Positions 1-12,400 of a stretch of 64,000 nucleotides of DNA are shown here, piece after piece. The translations under genes were made by a program, and so were the position numbers. The DNA is taken from contig JAQJVL010000150.1 of the NCBI GenBank assembly GCA_035578905.1, forward strand, positions 372,001 through 436,000, given 5' to 3'. Position 1 is the first letter of the stretch. Each line of letters begins with the position of its first letter. The stretch is from Stictocephala bisonia (taxonomy: Eukaryota > Arthropoda > Insecta > Hemiptera > Membracidae). The notes under the pieces are model-generated. The model made no database searches and was not told where the DNA came from. It saw only the letters and a program-made list of their open reading frames with translations.

Positions 1-870
1 TCACAATCTGTTATTCTGATTTTTATCAAGTTCAACACTCATGTGTCCTAAACAGCCTTGTGCCCCGAACAACTTGACAATTGGGGCTATGCAGGTTGAG
101 TAGATCAACTTGGAGTCTACGAGGACGCCAAGATCGCGGACAGCACGCTCTCTTTGAATCCTCAAGCCATTAATTCCATAAAAGAAGAACTAAGGATAAG
201 TTTTACCCGTGAACGAAACCGTGGTGGTGTTTCACTCAAGTTCGGCGACATGTCACTGTCTTTTAGTCCACCTCACAGGAGAATCAAAACACTGTTAGAG
301 AGCCAGGTTACTGTTGTATCAGCGATCTGTGCATAGGTATTTTAATATCGTCTGCATAGAGCTGAAAATCTCAGTTCAGAGCAGTTTTAATGTCATTAGT
401 AAATAACAAAAAAACAACGGTCCCAACTTTGACCCTTCCGGTACTCCTGACCTGCAAATAAACTTCTCTGAACACACACCACCAAATCGAACTTAAAAGT
501 AAGATTTATCCATGAATATTTGAATGAAAATTTCGAGAATTCAAAGTAAGGGAGCTTTAATATAAAAACACACGGTGAGGAAGCTTAACGAACACTTTCT
601 GGAAAACTATATAAATAGTATCAACCTGTGCAACACGCTCAACCGCAGGAACAGTAACTGCAATAAATGAGTTCAAGTTCGTGACAGTTGAACAATCTTC
701 ACGATTGAGAGACCTGATAAGGAGAGATTAGGTGACAGATTCTCTTATATAAAAATCGTCTACAACATTTTCAAAAATCTTATGTACAACACAAAGAACA
801 GATATTAGTCCAAAAATAGACATATTCCATTGTCCTCTTTTTGGAATTTGTGTTACTAGTGCTGCTCCAG
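1..870 (-). pseudogene. Non-LTR retrotransposon (Jockey/CR1-type) reverse transcriptase relic
   Basis: The minus strand, read in shifting frames, gives the ordered motifs of a LINE reverse transcriptase. From high to low coordinates there is a 'VTQIPKRG' palm-entry stretch near 840-860, 'ISVLCVVHKIFENVV' near 760-810, and 'STVTNLNSFI' near 660-690. Then come 'FQKVFVKLPH' near 585-610 (where AFDKVPH is expected, so the first catalytic Asp is lost), 'GVPEGSKLGPLFF' near 410-450, the catalytic 'LYADD' box near 345-362, and 'VRDLGVLVDSKLIYS' near 95-140. Several stops and frameshifts separate these pieces, so it is dead. It runs off the left edge and its 5' part is missing. The clade (Jockey or CR1 group) is inferred from motif spacing only. 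Confidence 0.85.
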
Positions 871-1846
871 ACCAAAGGAAACTCCAGTGAATGAATCATG
901 AATCATACAGAAAACGGCCATTGCCATGGATGACTGATGACATCCGAACCTTGATCGAGGATAACGTGAATAGTTTTCGCCTCAGAAACAGCTGTAGCTT
1001 TCCACCAGTCTCCTGAATACCCCAACGAGAGCCTAGAGCCCCTCGCTATACTGCTTAGGTCATAGAAATGGATGAATATGAGATGTTCCCTTAACCGCAC
1101 GTGAAGCTTCCCTATGGAAATTATTCAAAGTTCCCTGACTGGTCGAACAACAGATATTCTTCTCAGAAAGGCAGCAAAGTCAAAATTTAACAATCAAGTG
1201 GAGCAGGAAATTGACCTTCAATCCCGGAAAAGCCCGAAGAGAAGAAGAGAGAAGTTCAGAATGGCCTCAACAACCAATTCATCCACCATACTAAGATGTA
1301 GCCAAACTAATTTAGATTAGTAATATACATGGTTATTTATATGTAAAGTATATTCAATTGTAAATAAACTGACACAGTATTAAATTACAAACAAACTCAC
1401 ACTGAAAACCTTGTATTTACAACACCTCTGAAAAATACATTTCAAACACTCGAATTACATGAAATTCATGCGTAGTTTACATAAAAGTTTATCCATGTAG
1501 ATTAGGCTTAAGGGGACGTTTCGCTCTACCAAAAACGCTAAATATATGTGTTTCTATTTCAACGATTCGGTAGGTAATAATGATCTTATTGACGCACTTA
1601 AAGATTCATTTGATAATTTAACGACTGTCCTAGTGAACAAAAGTTGGTTTTGTATAATAATGAGTACTATTATAGTTTTTTGTTGTTGAAAATGTGAAAC
1701 TGTACATGATGTTCTTGTCGATTTTAAATAAATAAAAAAACGCATAATATAAACTGTTGGTTTACTTGATTTAACCTTTAATAAACATACGGTCTTTACT
1801 GTTTAGTTTAAACTTATTATAATAATAAACAAGTATCGTACAGTTG
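871..1846. other. Unassigned intergenic stretch
   Basis: AT-rich DNA without a convincing gene. A short plus-strand reading near 905-960 ('PWMTDDIRTLI') resembles the linker between endonuclease and reverse transcriptase of LINEs. It is in the opposite orientation to the neighbouring relic and too short to call. Open frames at 1114-1320 and 1554-1745 have no recognisable domain. Confidence 0.5.
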
Positions 1847-3849
1847 AAAATATAACAGCTTGTTTCAGCCTGCTAACGTTAAAATTGCATGTGTACAATA
1901 ATGCTGTCTACTTCCCAGCGGTGACTTGGCGGTTTGGGAAATATAACAGCATGTTTCAGCCTGCTAACGTTAAAATTGCATGTGTACAATAATGCTGTCT
2001 ACTTCCCAGCGGTGACTTGGCGGTTTGGGAAATATAACAGCATGTTTCAGCCTGCTAACGTTAAAATTGCATGTGTACAATAATGCTGTCTACTTCCCAG
2101 CGGTGACTTGGCGGTTTGGGAAATATAACAGCATGTTTCAGCCTGCTAACGTTAAAATTGCATGTGTACAATAATGCTGTCTACTTCCCAGCGGTGACTT
2201 GGCGGTTTGGGAAATATAACAGCTTGTTTCAGCCTGCTAACGTTAAAATTGCATGTGTACAATAATGCTGTCTACTTCCCAGCGGTGACTTGGCGGTTTG
2301 GGAAATATAACAGCTTGTTTCAGCCTGCTGACGTTAAAATTGCATGTGTACAATAATGCTGTCTACTTCCCAGCGGTGACTTGGTGGTTTGGGAAATATA
2401 ACAGCTTGTTTCAGCCTGCTAACGTTAAAATTGCATGTGTACAATAATGCTGTCTACTTCCCAGCGGTGACTTGGCGGTTTGGGAAATATAACAGCTTGT
2501 TTCAGCCTGCTGACGTTAAAATTGCATGTGTACAATAATGCTGTCTACTTCCCAGCGGTGACTTTGCGGTTTGGGAAATATAACAGCTTGTTTCAGCCTG
2601 CTAACGTTAAAATTGCATGTGTACAATAATGCTGTCTACTTCCCAGCGGTGACTTGGCGGTTTGGGAAATATAACAGCTTGTTTCAGCCTGCTAACGTTA
2701 AAATTGCATGTGTACAATAATGCTGTCTACTTCCCAGCGGTGACTTGGCGGTTTGGGAAATATAACAGCTTGTTTCAGCCTGCTGACGTTAAAATTGCAT
2801 GTGTACAATAATGCTGTCTACTTCCCAGCGGTGACTTGGCGGTTTGGGAAATATAACAGCTTGTTTCAGCCTGCTGACGTTAAAATTGCATGTGTACAAT
2901 AATGCTGTCTACTTCCCAGCGGTGACTTGGCGGTTTGGGAAATATAACAGCATGTTTCAGCCTGCTGACGTTAAAATTGCATGTGTACAATAATGCTGTC
3001 TACTTCCCAGCGGTGACTTGGCGGTTTGGGAAATATAACAGCTTGTTTCAGCCTGCTGACGTTAAAATTGCATGTGTACAATAATGCTGTCTACTTCCCA
3101 GCGGTGACTTGGCGGTTTGGGAAATATAACAGCATGTTTCAGCCTGCTGACGTTAAAATTGCATGTGTACAATAATGCTGTCTACTTCCCAGCGGTGACT
3201 TGGCGGTTTGGGAAATATAACAGCTTGTTTCAGCCTGCTGACGTTAAAATTGCATGTGTACAATAATGCTGTCTACTTCCCAGCGGTGACTTGGCGGTTT
3301 GGGAAATATAACAGCATGTTTCAGCCTTCTGACGTTAAAATTGCATGTGTACAATAATGCTGTCTACTTCCCAGCGGTGACTTGGCGGTTTGGGAAATAT
3401 AACAGCATGTTTCAGCCTGCTGACGTTAAAATTGCATGCGTACAATAATGCTGTCTACTTCCCAGCGGTGACTTGGTGGTTTGGGAAATATAACAGCTTG
3501 TTTCAGCCTGCTGACGTTAAAATTGCATGTGTACAATAATGCTGTCTACTTCCCAGCGGTGACTTGGCGGTTTGGGAAATATAACAGCATGTTTCAGCCT
3601 GCTGACGTTAAAATTGCATGTGTACAATAATGCTGTCTACTTCCCAGCGGTGACTTGGTGGTTTGGGAAATATAACAGCTTGTTTCAGCCTGCTGACGTT
3701 AAAATTGCATGTGTACAATAATGCTGTCTACTTCCCAGCGGTGACTTGGCGGTTTGGGAAATATAACAGCATGTTTCAGCCTGCTGACGTTAAAATTGCA
3801 TGTGTACAATAATGCTGTCTACTTCCCAGCGGTGACTTGGCGGTTTGGG
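1847..3849. repeat. 91-bp satellite array, 22 copies
   Basis: A unit containing 'cagcctgctaacgttaaaat' and 'cttcccagcggtgacttggc' recurs every 91 bases. 22 x 91 = 2002 bases matches the array length exactly, so indels are essentially absent. Copies are nearly identical. The main differences are two-state sites, cagcAtg/cagcTtg and ctgctA/Gacg. The A state at the second site dominates the left third and the G state the right two thirds, which points to recent local amplification. The unit is not a multiple of three and no frame stays open. Confidence 0.97.
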
Positions 3850-4030
3850 AAACAGCCACCTTAATAAATGAATTGTTTGATGTTTTATTACATAAAGAAA
3901 CGCGTAATGTATATTAAGACTATAAGACACGTTTTAATGCACAGTATGTCTGATATTCTCGGAAATTTGTACACTTTAATTATGATATGTCGTAGAAACA
4001 TCCAAATCAAGGTAAGGGAAACGTATTGTC

Positions 4031-4165
4031 GAATAGTTTAACAAAACTCCCCCATTAAATTCCACTGGAACAATTAATTAGTTACAGACGGGTAAATGGT
4101 TCACATTCCTCCTTTCAAAGGGTGTTTGTAAAATCAGAGCGTCTTTGTCTGGGGCTTCTTACCTC
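4031..4165 (+). repeat. Dispersed repeat X, copy 1
   Basis: This stretch aligns by eye with 21455-21580 in the same orientation. Shared blocks include 'cccattaaattcc', 'cacattcct' and 'cgtctttgtctg', interrupted by small differences. Two diverged copies 17 kb apart suggest a dispersed mobile or duplicated element of about 130 bases. I see no terminal repeats or coding capacity. The 21-bp minisatellite starts directly downstream. Confidence 0.65.
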
Positions 4166-4175
4166 GACTTCTAAC

Positions 4176-4536
4176 AATCTCTTCACAGAGGGACTTCTAG
4201 TCTTCACAGAGGCACTTCTAGTCTTCACAGAGGCACTTCTAGTCTTCACAGAGGCACTTGTAGTCTTCACAGAGGCACTTCTAGTCTTCACAGAGGCACT
4301 TCTAGTCTTCACAGAGGCACTTCTAGTCTTCACAGAGGCACTTCTAGTCTTCACAGAGGCACTCTAGTCTTCACAGAGGCACTTCTAGTCTTCACAGAGG
4401 CACTTCTAGTCTTCACAGAGGCACTTCTAGTCTTCACAGAGGCACTTCTAGTCTTCACAGAGGCACTTCTAGTCTTCACAGAGGCACTTCTAGTCTTCAC
4501 AGAGGTACTTCTAGTCTTCACAGAGGCACTTCTAGT
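4176..4536. repeat. 21-bp minisatellite, about 17 copies
   Basis: The unit 'cttcacagaggcacttctag' plus t repeats every 21 bases. Because 21 is a multiple of three, several frames stay open on both strands (for example a TRSASVK heptad on the minus strand). A one-base deletion near 4363 ('gcactctag') breaks every such frame into two halves, which argues against a selected protein. Confidence 0.95.
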
Positions 4537-7164
4537 CGTCAAGTCAGGCAAATTTACAAAGCCCTTCGTCAATTACTGATCGAACCCTTCTCATGTATAT
4601 TTGTATATATGTCATTAGGTACTGAGAAAGTGATCATCTACCGGTATATTATACACGAACTGTGAGTATGAGTGAGTTTAGTCTTTGTTACTTACATCAA
4701 TGTTTTTTTCTAGATCTCGTTATTATATAATTAATTCCTCAGGGGCTTATGAAGAACGATGAAACATGAGTTGCTCAACAAAACTTCTTTTAGTATAATG
4801 ATAATAAATAATAAAAGAGGTTTTGTATTTAGGGATTTATAAAAAGTGATATTACAAAAGTTTTGTATTTATTTTCTAATGGTTTTTCTAATCATTCATA
4901 TTCCGTTGCTTGTTTTACTATGGCTTTTGTTTCATTGTTAAAGTTAGGTTCTATGATATATCCAATTCATACATGTTAATAATTGTTACATTCACGCATT
5001 TAATTTAGACACACTTTGTTTTCTATATACATATTTTTTTATAGAAAACAAATATTACACAGTTTATGTATAATGCAAAGTTTATCCATGCATAATATTT
5101 ATTTAATCTGTAATAACGTCATCAAAAACAAAAATATAAAAATAACAAAATTTTGATTAGTATGGTTTATACATACAAAGTTTGGTTTTCAAATACGCCA
5201 TGAATTGTTATATTTTAAACACATTTATGCTTTAATACAATAGGAATTGTGATATATATATATATAAGACGAGCATAGTATACCAATGAACTGTCAGCCA
5301 GGGGAGATAATGTAACAAAAAATAGTATTAAGATTTGTTTAAAGGTAAATGAGTAGATGAAATTAACTGGTTCAAACCGTTGAATACTACTTCACTAAAC
5401 ACTGATTTTATCAGGCTGCAACTATTGTAAATTATTTAAACCATTGACCCGTTGACGTATGATTTGTAACTATATCTAGTGTACTGTTCATTTTAATTCG
5501 CCCTAGCCCCCCCTCGCCACACCAACAAAATGTATTGTCACTGCGAGGTTTTCAGGTATTGTCACTTTGTAAACCAACATTGGTTTTTCGTTTAGGTTTT
5601 TTTTTTTTATATTACATATGTATTTTTGTAGTGCTTAAATTTAAATCTGAGATTAGTTGAGATCATTATTAGGTGATTAATTCCTGTTTCATGTTTCATG
5701 AGTTCATGTTTCTTTTAAACCACAGTACTTATAATTCTTGTGAATATAAAATTTACGTTGAACAAAATGTTACTTTGTAAAAGAAAACTTAATGTGTGAT
5801 AATGAAACATGATATTCCAATGAGTTCATTCTATAGACTATATGTATTTAGCAAACTTGGCTGAAAATTCGAAGTTTTCTATTAAAACTATTTCTGTATA
5901 AAATATTCCCTATTATCTTCTCAAAACAAACAATGTTTTTAAAACAATTATGATAATCCTGACTTTTCATATCAAAGAATGCTTTGAACAGCGATACAAT
6001 TAAAGTCAAATCAAATTAGAAAATCCTGTGAAAACCTAATAAAACATTTCGTGCCAATAATCCTGCTATCACCGGCGTTCAATGTAGTGATTAGTTCTGC
6101 ATATTTCTTTGATATCCGGAAGTTTGTTTGATGAACGGCCTTTTAAGCAGGTTAGTTTGAGGTTTTAATAAGAAAGGACCATGTGAGATCCTAATTTTCA
6201 CCTGAATAAATATTTTGATTCATTCAGCAACTGATTTGTTCAGTGAAAACTTTATTTTATGAACCTTTGATTTCTTTAAACTGTAAAGCACCTTATTCTG
6301 TGATAAGGTTTTGCTCTCTTCAGTGCCAAAATCTTTGTTTGGCGTGGTGAGAAACTGACACATTCTGGTATTGATGGAGTTCTAAAAATATCTGTTGAAG
6401 ACTCTTGTAAATAATTGCAATTAAACTTGTTAACAAGACCGATATAAAATATGGAAATATTTGTATAATTCTCGTGGAATTAAGGAAACAACGAGGATTA
6501 AAAGTGGTTTATAAAGTAAACCGTCGTTCCTGATGAGATGAACACGTTAAAACTTGATTAAACACTGCCATATTAAAATTTGATCAATTACCAAAGACAA
6601 TTTGCTACAAAATTAATACAGTCGGTTAAAGGTTAATCAAAGGCGGTACAAACCTGGCGGAACGTATCAAACCACTGAACATGCACTTCAAAGACCTCTA
6701 AATAATACAAGGGAGGGGATCTACTTTACTTGAATAGATGTGAAGGGTTGATGAGCCGCCAAACGTTAAACACGTCACCCCGTTCATCTTTAGAACTGAA
6801 AAGGAAAAATGCTCTAATAGGCTATTGTCACTAATTTAATATATTTATGAGTAGTTTAAATCAAAGTTAATCTTTGCAAATGAGATAAAATTATGGGAAG
6901 ATAAAGCTTTATTTCAAATCTTGGAAAGCTAATAGGAGTTGGATGAGAGTCCTGGTCTTGATAATGAATTATCTATAAAACCAGGCCTAATTCTACAGTC
7001 CTGTTAATATTGCACATATATAGGATTTTAATGGCTTTCAAAACCACTCCTTACATTTTGTATAACAGCTATTTATAAAATTATATGATAGTTCAAACGA
7101 TACTTAGAAACTCAGAATAATTTAACTATAGCAATAATAAGTTGTGAAAACTAAATTTTGCTAT
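4537..7164. other. AT-rich intergenic stretch
   Basis: About 2.6 kb of AT-rich DNA in which I recognise no gene, transposon terminus or tandem array. A short (TA)n run sits near 5253-5267. Confidence 0.6.
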
Positions 7165-7530
7165 ATCTTTAGTTACTGTCTGTAATTGTAGTTTATTAGC
7201 TATGTAGTTACTGTCTGTAAATGTACTTTTCTAGCTTTACTAGTTTACTATCTGCAACTGTAGTTTACCGACTGTAACTGTAGTTTACTAGCCATTGAGT
7301 TACTGTCTTTGACTGTAGTTTACTGTCTCTGTAGTTTACTAGTTCTGTTGTTACTGTCTGTAAATGTACTTTACTGCACAACAGTTTATTTTCTGTAACT
7401 GTAATTTACCGACTGTCACTGTAGTTTACTAACCATTTAGTTACTGTCTTTAACTGTAGTTTACTGTATCTGTAGTTTACTAGTTCTGTACTTATTGTCT
7501 GTAACTATAGTTTACTGTCCGTACTTTTAG
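7165..7530 (+). repeat. Degenerate nested repeat, about 143-bp period
   Basis: Short motifs of the type 'actgtagtttactag' and 'ttactgtctgtaa' recur irregularly. On top of them is a longer period: the block starting 'ttactgtctgtaaatgtac' at 7208 returns at 7351 with the same order of sub-motifs, and a third partial copy starts near 7491. This is an old, decayed tandem duplication built from a simpler minisatellite. It has no coding frame. Confidence 0.8.
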
Positions 7531-7649
7531 TTAATTTGATAAAATATGAATTTTCTAACTATTCCAAACTGATCAATTTTAAATGGAGTGATTTAAAAAA
7601 ATGGCTTGTTGCAATAATAAAATTATTTTGGTGATATGATATTATCCGA

Positions 7650-7740
7650 TGTACGGCTTGGCCAGTGGCCGACCGATGCAAGCCGTCAGGATTATAGTCA
7701 GCGTGGGTTCGAGTCCTTGACTGTTAGTTTTTATCAGTAA
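7650..7740 (+). repeat. tRNA-derived SINE-like fragment
   Basis: A Pol III internal promoter pair is visible: an A-box-like 'ttggccagtgg' near 7658 and a B box 'gggttcgagtcc' near 7705. The spacing is about 45 bases, as in tRNA-derived SINE heads. It does not fold as a full tRNA because the acceptor ends do not pair. It lies just upstream of a CT microsatellite, a common context for SINE tails. Confidence 0.5.
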
Positions 7741-7769
7741 AACAGTAATATTCACCTTCTACTGTACTG

Positions 7770-7914
<145 letters not shown>

Positions 7915-8116
7915 CAATTACAACAAATTACAATACTTTATATTTAAATCACATTTTAAAAATGTTTTCAGTGTTTAATTTAATACCAGACATACAGTAC
8001 GTAGTTTAGAATATAAAACTGGAAACACGAGAAAATATAAGGCAACACGCGTTTCTTGTTACTGATAGATCAAGTCCATTTTCTTTTTTCTTTCCTTTTC
8101 TTTTTTAAATTTAAAA

Positions 8117-8265
8117 CTTCACTCGCCAGTTCACGTGGGCTTGCTTGCATGTGCGTGAACTTTATTCAGCAGAGTGAAGTACCGACCGTTGGCTCAGTGA
8201 CGATTCGAACCTTGGAACTTGCCCTCCGTAGTCCAAAGCCTTAGCCACTGAGCCACTACGGTTAG
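8117..8265 (-). repeat. tRNA-derived SINE, family 1, full copy
   Basis: On the minus strand the element starts with a tRNA-like head. The A box 'agtggctcagtggctaag' lies near 8241-8260 and a near-perfect B box 'ggttcgaatc' at 8202-8211. A non-tRNA body follows, containing 'gaataaagttcac', and ends at 'ctggcgagtgaag' near 8117. Related copies lie at 56428-56527 (minus), and tail-only copies at 30212-30262 and 51427-51480 (plus). The head-plus-conserved-tail structure and multiple copies support a SINE rather than a decayed tRNA gene. Confidence 0.75.
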
Positions 8266-8585
8266 TGTCCTCTTGACACTTGCAATTAATTTTGAGGTCG
8301 ATTACTTGTCTACTACTCTTAAATTATTTAATAACTATATTGGTTTAAAAAATAAAAATGTTTACTTACTATACGCTTAGCCAATGTCCAGCAGATCCGA
8401 AAGTAAATTAACTATAAAAAAATTAACATACGTAATTTATTTACAGAATTATTTTAAAACATAAGCTGTTTTTAATATTTAAATGTCAACAGAAAATTAT
8501 ATTTTAGAACTCAAACAAGTTAAAGGTTAAAGAAGCCGATAATTGAATCTTAACGCAGAATTAAAGCAATAAAGCTTTGCAGAGC
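8266..8585. other. AT-rich intergenic stretch
   Basis: No gene or repeat structure recognised. Confidence 0.55.
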
Positions 8586-8740
8586 GATTACGTTGGCAAG
8601 TGTTACAGTCCCTCCCTCCCACAGCCCTTTGAAATTACAGAGAATTGAGGGGTGGGAGTTTGCCGACAGCCGACAATCGTCCACCCCCATTTCCCTTACC
8701 TTTGCAGTGAAAGGTATGCTTAATAAAGTTCTTTTCAGTT
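8586..8740 (+). repeat. Dispersed repeat Y, copy 1
   Basis: This aligns with 32020-32210: shared 'ttggcaagtgtt', then 'agaattgaggggt', a G-rich run into a GTTG/ACAAC-type inverted core, 'gcaatc', and a common end 'aataaagttctt'. Shorter relatives of the core are at 56105-56230 and 60596-60740. All copies are on the plus strand. No ORF or clear terminal repeat is present, so the class is unknown. Confidence 0.65.
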
Positions 8741-9430
8741 ACATCATTCTAGTGTTGTTTTATCTTTTCTAATTCCAATTGTTTTATTTAGCTTATAATA
8801 ATTTTAATTGATTAATTTATCAATGCCAAGAAGTTTTATAGAAGCATAAAAATGTGAACAACTTTGTATTTTTGTCTGTTACCTTCAACACGTGCCTAGA
8901 GTTTTCATTAACTCCTTTTGTTTCCTAATCATTTAGATTTAATAATCTCTGACAGTATATTATTTTTGTGTGCTTTCTATTATTAACTTGTAATTCAAAA
9001 CACTGTTTTGTTTGGTGCATACAGATTCGTACGTTTTGGTAAATCAAGAAGACGCCTATATATTTTTGGACAACTTAACTGTCAAAGCAATTGAAGTTTA
9101 TTTATAATACGGAAATTTACCATTATTAAACAAAATTACTTGTCAAACTTGAACACCATTTAAAAACAAGAAACACCAATATTGCTTTGGCCTACAATTT
9201 ATTTTATTGTATTAATGTATCCTCATAAAAAACATAATTAATAAGCAAGATTAGGATTGATTAAACAAAAGTTCATGGAATTTGGTCATGAGTGTTTACT
9301 ACACATAAACAATGTAATAAAAACTGTTAATATAAAAAATCCAATGTGATTCAACTATACAAAGAGAATTCGTAAAGCAATTGTATTATTTGAAACATCA
9401 GTTGAATAGTTAAAAGTACATCACCAGAGA
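8741..9430. other. AT-rich intergenic stretch
   Basis: No gene or repeat structure recognised between the dispersed repeat and the large satellite. Confidence 0.55.
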
Positions 9431-12400
9431 CATTTTAACACAGTTACGTAGTCATAACAACCCTCCCTTCCCCGTAACCTTCATGATCTCTCTGTAATTA
9501 ACGAGCGCCTTGAGGCTTGGAGTTTCAACTTTTATCTCTTCTCAATTGATGAACAACGCAAGAAACAGTTTAACACAGTTATGTTGTCATAACAACCCTC
9601 CCCTTCTCACGTCCTTCATCATATTTCTGTAATTAGCGAGCGCCTTGAGGCTTGGAGTTTCAACTTTTATCTCTTCTCCATTGATGAACAACGCAAGAAA
9701 CAGTTTAACACAGTTACGTTGTCATAACAACCCTCCCTTCCCCGTAGCCTTCATGATATCTCTGTAATTAACGAGCGCCTTGAGGCTTGGAGTTTCAACT
9801 TTTATCTCTTCTCCATTGAATAAACAACGCAAGAAACAGTTTAACACAGTTACGTTGTCATAACAACCCTCCCTTCCCCGTAGCCTTCATGATATCTCTG
9901 AAATTAACGAGCGCCTTGAGGCTTGGAGTTTCAACTTTTATCTCTTCTCCATTGAATAAACAACGCAAGAAACAGTTTAACATAGTTACGTTGTCATAAC
10001 AACCCTCCCTTTCCCACGTCCTTCATGATATTTCTGTAATTAGCGAATGCCTTGAGGCTTGGAGTTTCAACTTTTATCTCTTCTCCATTGAATAAACAAC
10101 GCAAGAAAAAGTTTAACACAGTTACGTTGTCATAACAACCCTCCCTTTCCCACGTCCTTCATGATATTTCTGTAATTAGCGAATGCCTTGAGGCTTGGAG
10201 ATTCAACTTTTATCTCTTATCCATTGAATAAACAACGCAAGAAAAAGTTTAACACAGTTACGTTGTCATAACAACCCTCCCTTTCCCACGTCCTTCATGA
10301 TATTTCTGTAATTAGCGAATGCTTTGAGGCTTGGAGTTTCAACTTTTATCTCTTCTCCATTGAATAAACAACGCAAGAAACAGTTTAACATAGTTACGTT
10401 GTCATAACAACCCTCCCTTTCCCACGTCCTTCATGATATTTCTGTAATTAGCGAGCGCCTTGAGGCTTGGAGTTTCAACTTTTATCTCTTCTCCATTGAA
10501 TAAACAACGCAAGAAACAGTTTAACATAGTTACGTTGTCATAACAACCCTCCCTTTCCCACGTCCTTTATGATATTTCTGTAATTAGCGAATGCCTTGAG
10601 GCTTGGAGTTTCAACTTTTATCTCTTCTCCATTGAATAAACAACGCAAGAAACAGTTTAACATAGTTACGTTGTCATAACAACCCTCCCTTTCCCACGTC
10701 CTTCATGATCTCTCTGTAATCAGCGAGCGTCTTGAGGCTTGGAGTTTCAACTTTTATCTCTTCTCCATTGATGAACAACGCAAGAAACAGTTTAACACAG
10801 TTACGTTGTCATAACAGCCCTCCCTTCCCAGTAGCCTTTATGATCTCTCTGTACTTAGCGAATGCCTTGAGGCTTGGAGTTACAACTTTTATCTCTTCTC
10901 AATTGAATGAACAACGCAAGAAACAGTTTAACACAGTTACGTTGTCATAACAGCCCTCCCTTCCCCGTAGCCTTTACGATCTCTCTGTAATCAGCGAGCG
11001 TCTTGAGGCTTGGAGTTTCAACTTTTATCTCTTCTCCATTGAATAAACAACGCAAGAAACAGTTTAATATAGTTACGTTGTCATAACAACCCTCCCTTTC
11101 CCACGTCCTTCATGACATTTCTGTAATTAGCGAATGCCTTGAGGCTTGAGATTCAACTTTTATCTCTTCTCCATTGAATAAACAACGCAAGAAACAGTTT
11201 AACATAGTTACGTTGTCATAACAACCCTCCCTTTCCCACGTCCTTTATGATATTTCTGTAATTAGCGAATGCCTTGAGGCTTGGAGTTTCAACTTTTATC
11301 TCTTCTCCATTGAATAAACAACGCAAGAAAAAGTTTAACACGGTTACGTTGTCATAACAACCCTCCCTTTCCCACGTCCTTCATGATATTTCTGTAATTA
11401 GCGAATGCCTTGAGGCTTGGAGTTTCAACTTTTATCTCTTCTCCATTAAATAAACAATGCAAGAAAAAGTTTAACACAGTTACGTTGTCATAACAACCCT
11501 CCCTTTCCCACGTCCTTCATGATATTTCTGTAATTAGCGAATGCCTTGAGGCTTGGAGTTTCAACTTTTATCTCTTCTACATTGAATAAACAACGCAAGA
11601 AACAGTTTTAACACAGTTACGTTGTCATAACAACCCTCCCTTTCCCACGTCCTTTATGATATTTCTGTAATTAGCGAATGCCTTGAGGCTTGGAGTTTCA
11701 ACTTTTATCTCTTCTCCATTGAATTTACAACGCAAGAAACAGTTTAACATAGTTACGTTGTCATAACAACCCTCCCTTTCCCACGTCCTTCGTGATATTT
11801 CTGTAATTAGCGAATGCCTTGAGGCTTGGAGTTTCAACTTTTATCTCTTCTCCATTGAATAAACAACGCAAGAAACAGTTTAACATAGTTACGTTGTCAT
11901 AACAACCCTCCCTTTCCCACGTCCTTCATGATCTCTCTGTAATTAGCGAGCGCCTTGAGGCTTGGAGTTTCAACTTTTATCTCTTCTCCATTGATGAACA
12001 ACGCAAGAAACAGTTTAACATAGTTACGTTGTCATAACAACCCTCCCTTTCTCACGTCCTCCATGATAATTCTGTAATTAGCGAGCATCTTGAGGCTTGG
12101 AGTTTCAACTTTTATCTCTTCTCCATTGATGAACAACGCAAGAAACAGTTTAACATAGTTACGTTGTCATAACAACCCTCCCTTTCCCACGTCCTTCATG
12201 ATCTTTCTGTAATTAGCGAGCGCCTTGAGGCTTGGAGTTTCAACTTTTATCTCTTCTCCATTGATGAACAACGCAAGAAACAGTTTAACGTAGTTACGTT
12301 GTCATAACAACCCTCCCTTTCCCACGTCCTTCATGATCTCTCTGTAATCAGCGAGCGTCTTGAGGTTTGGAGTTTCAACTTTTATCTCTTCTCCATTGAT

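Noticed and set aside
1847..3849. CRISPR-like array
   Set aside because: Units are directly contiguous with no unique spacers and the genome is eukaryotic. The same applies to the other arrays.
4115..4572. TRSASVK heptad proteins on both strands
   Set aside because: Product of a 21-bp minisatellite; a single-base deletion splits all frames.
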